Of a stretch of DNA of 64,000 nt, positions 1 through 9,300 are shown piece after piece. The notes under the pieces are model-generated. The model was not told where the DNA came from, did not search any database, and worked only from the letters and a program-made list of their open reading frames with translations. Source of the DNA: Hungatella sp. UBA3048 (GTDB lineage: Bacteria; Bacillota; Clostridia; Lachnospirales; Lachnospiraceae). The position numbers were made by a program, and so were the translations under genes. Position 1 is the stretch's first letter, and every line of letters begins with the position of its first letter. The stretch covers positions 80,753 to 144,752 of the forward strand of contig DFCS01000016.1 in assembly GCA_002367105.1 (NCBI GenBank), read 5' to 3'.

Positions 1-870
1 CGCATGCTGGATATGGGATTTATTCACGATGTTAAAAGGATCATTGCCAAAACACCTTTAAAAAAGCAAACATTACTTTTCTCGGCTACGATGCCGCCAG
101 ACATCGCCAAGCTGGCAAGTACGATTTTAAAGACTCCTGCGAAAATAGAAATCACTCCGGTATCATCAACAGTGGATACCATCGAGCAGTATTTATATTT
201 TGTTGATAAATGTAATAAAAAGGATTTGCTTTTACACATTCTAAAAGATAAAAACATAGATTCAGCGCTGGTATTTACACGAACCAAGCACGGGGCGGAT
301 CGTCTTATGAAGCAATTATCGAGGAATGGCGTAATTGCGCGGGCAATACATGGTGATAAATCCCAAGGAGCGCGTCAGAGTGCATTAAACAACTTTAAAA
401 ACAAGACATTGCGAATATTGCTTGCAACAGATATCGCGGCAAGAGGAATAGACATAGATGAACTAACCCATGTAATTAATTATGACCTGCCAGATATACC
501 AGAGACATATGTGCATCGCATTGGGCGAACAGGCAGGGCAGGACTTGGTGGAACGGCAATATCTTTTTGCGATTTTGATGAAAAAGGACAACTTAACGAT
601 ATTGAAAAATTGATTGGGAAGAAAATAACAGAAATAAAAGATCATCCCTACCCATTAAAGAACAACTTTCCGGCGATAAAAGTTGTGCAGCCAAGAAGAG
701 ATACAGCAAAAACAGGGAAATTGGGTGCATCGCCAAAGAGAGAATCATTGCATACAGCTTCCATAGACAGTGTTTCATCATCAAAGAAAAAGTATCGGAT
801 GACAGCAGATGGAACATTAAAAGAAAAAAGAAGTTTTAATAAATTTTCAAAGAATGACAAAAAGCGGTAG
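1..870 (+). CDS. DEAD-box ATP-dependent RNA helicase, 3' part (5' end outside window)
   Basis: The reading frame is open from base 1, so the N-terminal RecA lobe with the Walker A and DEAD motifs lies upstream of the window. What remains begins in the region after the DEAD box (RMLDMGF), then motif III (SAT near residue 29) and the whole second RecA lobe. That lobe shows the LVFTRTKHGAD segment, the ARGIDI motif and motif VI (HRIGRTGR). The tail of about 80 residues is basic and Lys/Ser-rich, typical of RhlE/CshA-type helicases that unwind structured RNA in ribosome assembly or mRNA decay. A strong terminator follows. The family is certain; the subfamily is a guess. Confidence 0.93.
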   Translation, partial: RMLDMGFIHDVKRIIAKTPLKKQTLLFSATMPPDIAKLASTILKTPAKIEITPVSSTVDTIEQYLYFVDKCNKKDLLLHILKDKNIDSALVFTRTKHGADRLMKQLSRNGVIARAIHGDKSQGARQSALNNFKNKTLRILLATDIAARGIDIDELTHVINYDLPDIPETYVHRIGRTGRAGLGGTAISFCDFDEKGQLNDIEKLIGKKITEIKDHPYPLKNNFPAIKVVQPRRDTAKTGKLGASPKRESLHTASIDSVSSSKKKYRMTADGTLKEKRSFNKFSKNDKKR

Positions 871-919
871 ATTTGCTCTTCCGTTATATCATAGATTTTG
901 ATGAATTAAAGATATATAG

Positions 920-964
920 AAAAAGGAATGCCGGTATTGCGCTTGCGCCGGCATTCCTTTTTTT
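920..964 (+). terminator. Rho-independent terminator of the helicase gene
   Basis: A perfect 15-bp stem (arms 920-934 and 948-962, AAAAAGGAATGCCGG on the left) with a 13-nt loop runs into a T tract ending at 964. The A-run of the left arm also gives a U-run on the other strand, so it can stop the convergent HxlR gene as well. Confidence 0.88.
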
Positions 965-998
965 CGATAAAGATAAGATTTGAATGATGAAATTCAAA

Positions 999-1340
999 TT
1001 ATCCCTTATTTTGCTTGTTCAGATTGCTTTGTTTTAAATGCTCTAATCCCCATCGATTCATTTCCTCCATAATAGGACTTAAAGATTTTCCAAGCTCCGT
1101 AAGAGAATATTCCACCTTTGGCGGTACCTCTGGATAAACCTTTCTATCAATTATCCCATCGGCCTCCAGCTGGCGAAGCTGTTGTGTCAGCATCTTCTGA
1201 CTTATTCCATTGATCCCTTTACTGAGTTCAATAAATCTTTGTGTGCCGTTATTGAATAGATTCCTCAGAATTAGTACCTTCCATTTGTGCCCGATCAGAT
1301 TGACGGTATGCTCAATTGGGCATAATTTATCACACGGCAT
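999..1340 (-). CDS. HxlR-family winged-helix transcriptional regulator
   Basis: This is a 113-residue single-domain protein covering a complete HxlR domain. It has the CPIEHTVNLIGHKWKVLILR start, the GISQKMLTQQLRQLEADGI recognition-helix region and the YSLTELGKSLSPI wing. HxlR proteins bind DNA as dimers and often sense electrophiles or redox stress through an N-terminal Cys; here there are Cys residues at positions 3 and 7. I chose ATG 1340 over an upstream GTG (1349) because AGGGGTGAT sits about 6 nt before it. It diverges from the cupin gene, and a TACT-N8-AGTA dyad lies between them, suggesting control of itself and of the cupin and VOC genes. Confidence 0.9.
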   Translation of the reverse strand: MPCDKLCPIEHTVNLIGHKWKVLILRNLFNNGTQRFIELSKGINGISQKMLTQQLRQLEADGIIDRKVYPEVPPKVEYSLTELGKSLSPIMEEMNRWGLEHLKQSNLNKQNKG

Positions 1341-1371
1341 TATGATCACCCCTATCAGTTATTGTTTTACT

Positions 1372-1387
1372 TACTGTTTGGTTAGTA
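1372..1387. promoter_or_regulatory. Candidate HxlR operator (TACT-N8-AGTA dyad)
   Basis: TACTGTTTGGTTAGTA lies 32 bp upstream of the hxlR-type start, in the divergent promoter region. It has the TACT...AGTA half-sites described for HxlR/YodB-type regulators, although those usually have a shorter spacer. The assignment rests on motif and position only. Confidence 0.4.
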
Positions 1388-1524
1388 TAGCACATAATAG
1401 TGCCTTCTTGCAAAAAGTTTGTAACAATATTATAGTGATTATACAGCAGTACATGAAGCCTGTTGGTTTCGATTTAAATGGATAATCATTGCTGAATACT
1501 AGTTCAAAAGGACAGGAGTTAAAT

Positions 1525-1851
1525 ATGAAAAAAATTAATATTGAAGATATTCAAGTTTTTGCAGCTGATAAAAGCGCGCGTAAGGCAATTTTCAAAGAAG
1601 GTCAGTTGGATACAGGACTTTTGCTATATGCCCCAGGACAAACAACACCTGATCATAAGCATTCGGATATCGATGAAGTCTTTTATGTAATTTCTGGTGA
1701 AGGCACAATCACTATAAACAATGAAGAAATGTTTGTGAAGGAAAAGGATATAATTTTTTCACCAAAAGGTGAGACTCACGGATTTCATAATACCAGTTCT
1801 GACAATTGGGTGGTGCTTCAGATTAAAATTGAATCATCCAAAAAGGATTAA
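1525..1851 (+). CDS. Small cupin-domain protein
   Basis: A 108-residue single cupin. Motif 1 is HKHSDIDEVFYVISGEG (two His and one Glu as metal ligands) and motif 2 runs through FSPKGETHGFHNTS. Small cupins of this type act as metal-dependent sensors, isomerases or oxygenases, and the substrate cannot be read from sequence. The start ATG at 1525 is preceded by AGGAG at 1514-1518. An in-frame TTG at 1489 has no ribosome site. The next gene, a VOC protein, is 44 nt downstream and probably cotranscribed. Both lie divergent from the HxlR regulator, which likely controls them. Confidence 0.87.
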   Translation: MKKINIEDIQVFAADKSARKAIFKEGQLDTGLLLYAPGQTTPDHKHSDIDEVFYVISGEGTITINNEEMFVKEKDIIFSPKGETHGFHNTSSDNWVVLQIKIESSKKD

Positions 1852-1895
1852 CCAAATTAAAAAAAATCAAGCTTGAACGCAGGAGGTATTGTTTC

Positions 1896-2276
1896 ATGTT
1901 TACACGAATAGACCATGTTGCACTTTCAGTAAAAGACAGACAAAAGTCCATTGACTTTTATGAAAAATACTTTGGATTTAAAAAATATTTCGAACATGAT
2001 GTTCCCGGGGTGCCGAACCTTGAAAAGGTTGTTTACCTTCAGCTAGGCGATACCGTGTTAGAATTTGAACACTGGACAAATGAAAAGGAGAATAAGGGGT
2101 ATCATTTCTGTCTCATCAGCGATGATTTTGATACAGATTACCAAAGGCTTAAGAATGCAGGGATCCCGGTTGTAACTGAGCCACATATCCCCGAGCCCAG
2201 AACACCTCAGGAAAAAGGCTGGAAAAGAGTTGTTTTTCAAGGCCCTGACGGCGAATTCATTGAGTTTCGCGGGTAA
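1896..2276 (+). CDS. VOC/glyoxalase-superfamily protein
   Basis: A 126-residue protein with paired beta-alpha-beta-beta-beta modules of the vicinal oxygen chelate fold. It opens with RIDHVALSVKDRQKSIDFYEKYF, carries LEFEH mid-protein and ends with VVFQGPDGEFIEF. The His near position 7 and the Glu near the C-terminus fit the metal ligands of lactoylglutathione-lyase-like enzymes. It could be a lyase, a dioxygenase or an antibiotic-binding protein; the fold is sure, the reaction is not. AGGAGG stands 9 nt before the ATG. It shares a transcription unit with the cupin gene, and a terminator follows directly. Confidence 0.9.
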   Translation: MFTRIDHVALSVKDRQKSIDFYEKYFGFKKYFEHDVPGVPNLEKVVYLQLGDTVLEFEHWTNEKENKGYHFCLISDDFDTDYQRLKNAGIPVVTEPHIPEPRTPQEKGWKRVVFQGPDGEFIEFRG

Positions 2277-2287
2277 ACATGGAATTG

Positions 2288-2326
2288 AAAAAGGACATGA
2301 GAGTGATAGCTTTCACGTCCTTTTTT
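2288..2326 (+). terminator. Rho-independent terminator after the cupin-VOC unit
   Basis: Arms AAAAAGGAC (2288-2296) and GTCCTTTTTT (2317-2326) pair, with an inner TGAGAG/CTTTCA extension. The stem ends in a six-T tract 12 nt after the VOC stop codon. Confidence 0.82.
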
Positions 2327-2431
2327 ATTGTGCAGCATGCGAGCAATCTCAGACACTGGCATGTACTGGAAGTGGAACAAGTATAACCAAAAGCATAAAA
2401 CTCCATTTTGAAGTAGAATCTTAATTCAATA

Positions 2432-2460
2432 TTGACATAATGTAATTCTCAGCATATAAT
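2432..2460 (+). promoter_or_regulatory. Consensus sigma-A promoter of the TetR operon
   Basis: TTGACA (2432-2437) and TATAAT (2455-2460) are both perfect hexamers with exactly 17 bp between them, 41 bp before the TetR start codon. So strong a promoter in front of a regulator fits autorepression. Confidence 0.88.
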
Positions 2461-2476
2461 TACAATGTAAATTAAA

Positions 2477-2489
2477 TTAACACTGTTAA
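2477..2489. promoter_or_regulatory. Candidate TetR operator (TTAACA-C-TGTTAA)
   Basis: A perfect 6+1+6 palindrome lies just downstream of the expected transcription start. A second small palindrome, TTACAATGTAA, overlaps the end of the -10 box at 2460-2470. Both are placed where a bound TetR dimer would block RNA polymerase. Confidence 0.55.
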
Positions 2490-2500
2490 GTGAGGGCGGT

Positions 2501-3109
2501 ATGGGAATTAGGGAACGGCGTGATGTTGAAAAAGAAGAAATGAAAAAGAAGATAATGGATGCTGCCATGGAGGTTATTGGCCAAGAGGGGTACGAAAAAT
2601 TATCAATAAGAAAAATAGCTGCCAAGATTGAGTATTCACCGACTACCATCTATCTTTACTATAAAGACAAAGCTGAGATTATTACAGATATGTCTGATGT
2701 ACTTTATAGAAAGGTTATGGGAGAAGCAGTTGCTGTAATTAATGAGGAGGCCACATTGCCAATCGATAAACAAGTCCATGATATTTTGCGTGTTTTCATT
2801 AGGGAGCTTTGCAGTGAACCGGAAATGGTAAAAGCGATTATGCATAGTGGATTAAATGTCGTATTTGCAAATGATAGCACAGATGGAAAGCCAACCAATC
2901 CTGGAATAGATATGCTTGATCATTTAGTTTCTGACGGAATTACACAAAAAGTCTTTCGACCAGGCATTGAGAACAATTCATGGATGATTGTAAGTGCATT
3001 ACTCGGCTTTGTATTGAGTTCCATTGGGAGCCAATTATACTTATTTGATGATTTTCACAAGCATATAGATGATTTTGTAGAAATTTTAATGGGAGGAATT
3101 AAGCAGTGA
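2501..3109 (+). CDS. TetR/AcrR-family transcriptional regulator
   Basis: A 202-residue one-component repressor. The N-terminal helix-turn-helix covers about residues 15-60, with IMDAAMEVIGQEGYEKLSIR, then KIAAKIEYSPTTIYLYYKDK as the canonical recognition helix. The C-terminal ligand-binding domain is all-helical and not family-specific. It overlaps the next gene by 4 nt, so the flavodoxin-like protein and probably the flavin oxidase behind it belong to its regulon. The promoter and dyads upstream point to autoregulation. The ligand is unknown; a phenolic or aromatic substrate of the oxidase would be a natural guess. Confidence 0.93.
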   Translation: MGIRERRDVEKEEMKKKIMDAAMEVIGQEGYEKLSIRKIAAKIEYSPTTIYLYYKDKAEIITDMSDVLYRKVMGEAVAVINEEATLPIDKQVHDILRVFIRELCSEPEMVKAIMHSGLNVVFANDSTDGKPTNPGIDMLDHLVSDGITQKVFRPGIENNSWMIVSALLGFVLSSIGSQLYLFDDFHKHIDDFVEILMGGIKQ

Positions 3110-3585
3110 ATACCATTATCGTTTATTCAAGTAAATATGGATGTACAGCGGATTGCGCAACGCTCTTAAAATCTGGACTGCCTGGCACTGTGGAGCTTGC
3201 CAACATTAACGAAATCAATCCCAAAACCCTTCTCTTAGATAACTTTGATACGGTTATTTTAGGGAGTTCTATTTATGTCGGTACGATTTCAAAGAAAATG
3301 CGGGCATTTTGCATGGAAAACGTAGATGTGCTGAGCAGAAAAAGAGTGGGAATATTTCTCTGCTGTGCCCTTCCGGCACAAATGAATGAATACTTGTCTA
3401 AAAACTTCCCGGCAGCACTTCTTAAAAGTGCAGTTGTCATAAAGGATTTTGGCGGTGAGGCCAGAATCGATAAACTGAAAGGAATCAATAAGCTTATTAT
3501 GAAAGCTGCCTTAAAGGACAACGAAGAAAGCTTGAAAATCTCTCATAAGCATTTAGAGAGCTTCATAAAAGAAATAAGTATGTAA
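3106..3585 (+). CDS. Flavodoxin-domain protein (HemG/Flavodoxin_5-like)
   Basis: A 159-residue protein with an N-terminal FMN phosphate-binding loop (YSSKYGCTADCA, in place of the usual T/S-x-T-G-x-T) and VILGSSIYVGTISKKMRAF as the second flavin loop. It most resembles the menaquinone-dependent protoporphyrinogen-oxidase/flavodoxin_5 group, which transfers electrons through FMN. The GTG start overlaps the TetR stop (GTGA) and has GGGAGG 7 nt upstream, so translation is coupled. A heme-biosynthesis role is unsupported here because no hem genes are near; an electron-transfer role with the following flavin oxidase is more likely. Confidence 0.85.
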   Translation: MNTIIVYSSKYGCTADCATLLKSGLPGTVELANINEINPKTLLLDNFDTVILGSSIYVGTISKKMRAFCMENVDVLSRKRVGIFLCCALPAQMNEYLSKNFPAALLKSAVVIKDFGGEARIDKLKGINKLIMKAALKDNEESLKISHKHLESFIKEISM

Positions 3586-3647
3586 TTCAATTATAATCAT
3601 ATGTTATATATAATGAATAATAAAGCTATTGGAGGCAAAGGATCAAA

Positions 3648-4961
3648 ATGACGAAGCTCACTGGCCGAATTGTTTTTCCAGATGATCCATGTTATGAGAT
3701 TGCCCGTAGGGATTATAATACGAGATTCTCAAAGTATCCCCTGGCCATTGTATTCTGCCAGGAGACCCAGGATGTAGTTAATGCGGTAAAATGGACAAGA
3801 GAGAATTGTATTTCATTACGTGCCCGCAGTGGAGGGCACAGCTATGAAGCTTTTTCAATATTGAATGATGGAATTGTCATCGATGTAAGTGAAATGGATA
3901 AAGTCATTCTTGATGAAACGAATATGGAAGCAACGATCGGAGCCGGAGCTACCCTTCTGCCAATTTACGAGTGCTTATGGGACAGAGGTGTTACGATTCC
4001 GGGGGGAACATGTCCAAGCGTTGGCATTGCCGGAATTACACTGGGAGGGGGATTTGGCATGCTGGCAAGAGAAATGGGCCTGCTTTGTGATAATTTAATA
4101 GCTGTCCGGATGGTCAATGCGAATGGAGAGGTAGTATGCGCCGACCGATGTACGTATCCAGATCTCTTTTGGGCATCCCGGGGAGGCGGAGGCGGAAATT
4201 TTGGGATTGTAACGTCATTCATTTTTAAGGTTCATCCTATTTCAGATGTTTCCGTATATAATATTACCTGGGATTGGTCGGATGCCAGAGAGGTCATCAA
4301 AGTATGGCAGGCATGGGCGCCTTTTGTTGATGAACGGCTGACATCGATCATAGACCTATTTACCAAGGAAGATGGCCATATTTCTTCTGCCGGTGAATTT
4401 TTAGGAAATGAAGACCAACTGAGATGCTTACTAAAACCATTAACTGCCGCAGGCAATCCAATTCTGATTGATATTCAGACAATACCTTATATTGAAGCAG
4501 TACTTAAGTTTGATGGGGGGCTGGGGCCTCATAAATTTAAAAACACTGGAGCTTTTGTGTATGAAAGCTTACCTGATGAGGCAATAAACACCCTGCTTTG
4601 CTTTATGGAGACCTCCCCTAATAAAGACAACTCGGTTCAATTTCAGAGTCTGGGAGGTGCAGTCAGTGAGATTCCTCCAGATGGAACGGCCTATTTCCAT
4701 CGTGATGCAAACTATATCATGCAGTATATAACACGCTGGAAATCTGATAATGAAAAAGAGCCAAACATACATTGGGCAGAAAGTCTCAGAAGAGCCATGT
4801 TAAAATATGTGAATGGAACCTACGTCAATTGGCCTGATGTTTGTATCAAAGACTGGGCCGACGCATATTATGGTACCAATTATCAGGAACTTATGCGAAT
4901 TAAGTGCAAATACGATCCGGAAGATATATTCCACTTTAAGCAGAGTATTTGTCAGGACTAA
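3648..4961 (+). CDS. FAD-linked oxidase, berberine-bridge-enzyme type
   Basis: A 437-residue PCMH-type FAD oxidoreductase: FAD_binding_4 at about residues 30-170 and a C-terminal BBE domain over the last 50 residues. Two residues known to tether FAD bicovalently in this family are in place: His64 in SGGHSYE and Cys122 in GGTCPSVGIAG. Members oxidise sugars, phenolics or alkaloid-like compounds and pass electrons to O2 or another acceptor. There is no signal peptide, so it is cytosolic. It lies 62 nt behind the flavodoxin gene and probably shares its TetR-controlled transcript. In an anaerobe the acceptor may be the flavodoxin rather than O2. Confidence 0.9.
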   Translation: MTKLTGRIVFPDDPCYEIARRDYNTRFSKYPLAIVFCQETQDVVNAVKWTRENCISLRARSGGHSYEAFSILNDGIVIDVSEMDKVILDETNMEATIGAGATLLPIYECLWDRGVTIPGGTCPSVGIAGITLGGGFGMLAREMGLLCDNLIAVRMVNANGEVVCADRCTYPDLFWASRGGGGGNFGIVTSFIFKVHPISDVSVYNITWDWSDAREVIKVWQAWAPFVDERLTSIIDLFTKEDGHISSAGEFLGNEDQLRCLLKPLTAAGNPILIDIQTIPYIEAVLKFDGGLGPHKFKNTGAFVYESLPDEAINTLLCFMETSPNKDNSVQFQSLGGAVSEIPPDGTAYFHRDANYIMQYITRWKSDNEKEPNIHWAESLRRAMLKYVNGTYVNWPDVCIKDWADAYYGTNYQELMRIKCKYDPEDIFHFKQSICQD

Positions 4962-5023
4962 GAGGTATAGACAATCTTGCTTATAAGAACAGAAAGTATC
5001 AAATAAAATAATATCATTGTTTG

Positions 5024-5054
5024 AGGAGGTTATCCTCTACAGCGTCAACCTCCT
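5024..5054. other. Small inverted repeat between oxidase and lipoprotein genes
   Basis: AGGAGGTT (5024-5031) and AACCTCCT (5047-5054) pair around a 15-nt loop, with no T tract. It may be a weak processing or attenuation hairpin, and the left arm resembles a Shine-Dalgarno site with no start codon. Nothing else is visible in this gap. Confidence 0.3.
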
Positions 5055-5177
5055 GAAAGGGCGCTCACAAATAAAGGTAGAAAGCCAGAAGAGATAATGA
5101 TATAATAGGAATTGTTTCATATTCGCAGGTTCATGCTTATCAAACAAAGTTTAACAGACCAGTCATTGGAGGTAATA

Positions 5178-6164
5178 ATGAAAAAAAAGATGCTGTTTAC
5201 AATTATCACAACCTCTCTCCTTATTGCAGGCTGTGGGAAAAATGCTTCGACCAATCAACTGCAGCAAAGTGAGAAGCCGTCCTTGGAAACTTCTGTAGAA
5301 AATAGTGTAACGACAGAATCGAAAGAAGAGAGTATACCTATAACGACAACTACAGCCGCTACAACCGCTGCATCAACAAGTAAAACCATTGACTATAATC
5401 AATATCTTAAAAAGACATGGATTAGAGATACGGATACTGATTTTCCTGATAACGGCGGCGTAAGTATTTTAATATCAAAAATTGGAGATGGGAAAATCCA
5501 GGGGGAGATCAGTGTAGTGGGCAATGCCCCGGCATACAATATGGATAACGCAGAACTTGAAGGAACTATTATAAATGATACAGCGGAGTGCCAGCTTGTA
5601 AATGATTCGAGGGGAAATAAGGGAACTGTTGAACTTTTATTGAAACCTGATAATACCATTGAGGCCACGATCACAATAACCGAAAAATCCGAAGATACAA
5701 TCATGCGCCTTCCGGAAGGTACGTTTGAATTTACTCCGTATAATCTTAAAAATGTAAAAGGTTTTGAACTTACCAAAGATCAAACTTTTATGGTAGATTT
5801 AAATTCATGGGGCAATGTTAAATTCGTATCAGGAAAATTAACCGGTGGTGACCATATACCTGTAGAGTGTTATTTAACCAACGAAGAAGGAGATATTCTT
5901 TATAATTTCAATGCAGTTCTCCCTTATAGCGTAGATGTTAAAGCAGTTTCATTTCAGGATGTGAATAAAGATGGATTAAAGGATATAATCATTATTGTTG
6001 AAGACAACTATGACGGAGCGTCTGGAGAACCATTAGCCACCGTTTACTTGCAAGAGGCAGATGGATCGTTTACAAATGACAATGAGCTGAACCAGGAAAT
6101 AAATAATTCCGGAAACAATAAAGATATAAGTACAATAGCCAGTTATCTTTCAAGTAAATTCTAA
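5178..6164 (+). CDS. Putative lipoprotein with a C-terminal FG-GAP-like segment
   Basis: A 328-residue predicted lipoprotein. A basic N-terminus and hydrophobic core end in a lipobox, LIAGC, with the lipidated Cys at residue 19. A Ser/Thr-rich spacer to about residue 75 follows. The middle is beta-rich and matches no family I recognise. Near residues 258-270, DVNKDGLKDIIII resembles the Ca-binding motif of VCBS/FG-GAP repeats. I chose ATG 5178 because GGAGG lies 6 nt before it and the signal peptide starts there; the upstream in-frame ATG at 5112 would add 22 unrelated residues. It is monocistronic with its own terminator. Confidence 0.8.
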   Translation: MKKKMLFTIITTSLLIAGCGKNASTNQLQQSEKPSLETSVENSVTTESKEESIPITTTTAATTAASTSKTIDYNQYLKKTWIRDTDTDFPDNGGVSILISKIGDGKIQGEISVVGNAPAYNMDNAELEGTIINDTAECQLVNDSRGNKGTVELLLKPDNTIEATITITEKSEDTIMRLPEGTFEFTPYNLKNVKGFELTKDQTFMVDLNSWGNVKFVSGKLTGGDHIPVECYLTNEEGDILYNFNAVLPYSVDVKAVSFQDVNKDGLKDIIIIVEDNYDGASGEPLATVYLQEADGSFTNDNELNQEINNSGNNKDISTIASYLSSKF

Positions 6165-6221
6165 AGATAGAAGCATTTAAAGAGATCCGTAATATTAAAT
6201 GATATAATCAAAATAAAAACT

Positions 6222-6250
6222 AAGAGAACTGTAAAAAGGTTCTCTTTTTT
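6222..6250 (+). terminator. Rho-independent terminator after the lipoprotein gene
   Basis: AAGAGAAC (6222-6229) pairs with GTTCTCTT (6239-6246) over a 9-nt loop and continues into a run of T. Confidence 0.82.
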
Positions 6251-6383
6251 TATACCAAAATTTAAAGAAGATAAAACGTGAGGTTTGAGTTAACGGGAGT
6301 AAGTGAAAGAGGACGGGGCTGTCACCGATAAAAGCTTGGCAGAATATTATAGTATTACAGAATTCATATAAAGGAGTGATGAT

Positions 6384-9300
6384 ATGGCAACAGTATCAGG
6401 TCGAATTATATTTGATAGAAATAGAAGTGCTACTATAGATGCTGGTGATTCTGGAATAGCAAATGTACCTGTTGTATTACAGAATATAACAACAGGTGCC
6501 AGGCTTGTAGTTCTTACGGATGCTGCAGGAAATTATGCATTTATTAATGTTCCCAATGGAAGCTATAGAATTGTAGAGGCGTATGGTACTGCGGGGGGAG
6601 TAGCTACACCAGGTGATTTTACCCTGGCAACACCAGGACCAGTTCCTACAGCGGCAACACCCCCTATCAGTTTCGTTGCAAATCCCCCCACAGGATCAAC
6701 AAACCTGGATTGTTTAACACCTAACACAATATTTATAACAGTAACAGGAGCAGATGTAACCAATCAAAATATACTAAATGGTCCAGTGATTTATACGCCG
6801 ATTGCAACGATATTAGACCCATGTACAACGGTATCCAATACAAATCTTATTACAGATGCAGAAAACGGAACCTTTGGATTCTTTCCGCCAGGGACACCAG
6901 CGAATACAGGTCCAGCGGTCGCACCATATCCCAATGTTACACCAGATTTTACGTATGTAGTACCGGATCCAACTAAGTTTACACCAATTGATGGAGAATA
7001 TACGGTACAAAATATTATGACAGATGCAATGAGCAATGTTATCGGGGCTTGGTGGCGTATCGCCGACCATACGACGGGAAATGAAACCGGAAGAATGATG
7101 GTAGTAAATGGGTTTAATCCAGGAGCCGTATTTTTTAGGTCTACAGTACCGGTTACACCGAATACTAATTTTTTATTCAGCACATGGATTCTTAATCTTT
7201 TTAAAGTAACAGGCTTTCCGCCAGCACAGCTGGGTGTCAGAATCCTGGATCAAAACGGTAATGTATTGTTTCAGCAAGCATTAGGAGTTGAAATTCCAGT
7301 TAATACAAATGCACCAGAGTGGAAACAAATAGGAACTGTCATTAATTCTATGAATAACACTCAAATTACAGTGGAATTCTTCAGTGAAGGAGAAGCTGTT
7401 GTAGGGAACGATTATGCAATTGATGATGTTGCTTTACAGGAAATCTTAGTACCAATATTTACTCCAGTTAAGTCTGGCAGCACGTTTACTGCAAATGTTG
7501 GCGATATTGTAACTTATACGGTTAAATTAACAAATACGTGTACCAGTCCTCTGACAGATGTATTTTTTGAGGATAATATCCCTAATGGTTTATTATTCAT
7601 ACCTGAAAGTGTAACGGTTAATGGAGTTCCTGAGCCAGGAGTTGATCCTAATATAGGTTTTCCGCTGCCGGATATTCCAGGTGGATCTGTCACGGAAGTG
7701 ACGTTTCAGGTGAGAGTCGAAGGTATACCGAATCCGAATCCTGCTATAAATACAGCAACTATCAATTACTCATATACACCTGTTGAGGGAGGTATACCAG
7801 GTGCTTTTTCAGAAGAATCCAACCCAGTTCCTCTTATGGTTGAAGAATTACCGGTCGAAGCAGACATTGCTGTAGTAAAGCAAAGCAATCAGGTAATTGC
7901 AGTACCAGGAGAACCGTTTAGCTATACGATAACAGTTAATAATTTTGGCCCGAGTGCATCAGAAAATGTTCTTCTAATGGATAGTATCCCTAGTTCTATT
8001 CTTAGTCCAATGTACTCAATCGATGGAGGCGTAACATTTAATCCATGGCCAGGATTTCTTAGCTTAGGAACTTTACCGGCAGGAGCAGAAAGAATTATCA
8101 TAATAAGAGGAACTGTAAGCCCTGATGCAACAGGCGTGATTTCCAATACAGCAGTCGTCAGCTCCACGACACCAGATCCAAATCCAGAGAATAACACTTC
8201 AACGTTGGAAACTCCAGTATCAGCTGTTGAGGCAGATATTGCTGTAGAAAAACAAAGTAATCAGGCAGTTGCCAGTCCGGGAGAGCCATTTAGCTATACA
8301 ATTATAGTTAATAACTTTGGTCCGAATGCTGCAGAGAATGTTCTTCTAATGGACAGTATACCAAGTTCTATTCTTAATCCAGTGTACTCAATCGATGGAG
8401 GAGTAACATTTAATCCATGGCCGGGATTTCTTAATTTAGGAACATTACCGGTAGGAGCAGAAAGAGTTATCATAATAAGAGGAACTGTAAGCCCCGACGC
8501 AACAGGCGTGATTTCCAATACAGCAATCGTCAGCTCCACGACACCAGATCCAAATCCAGAGAATAACACATCAACATTAGAAACTCCAGTATCAGCTGTT
8601 GAAGCAGATATTGCTGTAGAAAAACAAAGCAATCAGGCAATCGCTATACCGGGAGAGCCGCTTAATTATACAATTGTAGTTGAAAACTTTGGTCCAAATG
8701 CTGCAGAGGATGTTCTTTTGATGGATAGTATACCAAATTCTATTCTTAATCCAGAGTACTCAATCGACGGAGGCATAACATTTAATCCATGGCCAGGATT
8801 TCTTGATTTAGGAACATTACTGGCAGGAGCGGAAAGAATTATCATAATAAGAGGAACTGTAAGCCCAACGGCAGCAGGTATTATTATAAATACAGCAACA
8901 GTCAGCTCTCCTACACCGGATCCAAATCCGGAGAACAACACTTCAACGACAGAGACGCCAATATTAACTCCTGCACGAGCAGATGTTTCAATTACAAAAA
9001 CTGCACGCCCCAATCCAGTTGCTCCAGGAGAAATGATAACCTTCACCCTTGTGGTATCCAATGCAGGACCAAATACTGCAGAAAATGTGATTGTAAATGA
9101 TAATATTTCACCAAGCATTACAGAACCGGTATTTTCAATCGATGGAGGGGCAACCTTCAATCCGTGGCTGGGCTCTCTTAATATAGGGGCATTGCCGGCT
9201 GGAGAATCAAGAACAATTATCATTAGAGGTACAGTAGCAGAATCAGCTTCAGGCTGTATTAATAATACGGCTATAGCAATCTCAGCAACACCGGATCCTA

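Noticed and set aside
7857..8975. CRISPR array
   Set aside because: The repeats are 372 bp, protein-coding and without spacers.
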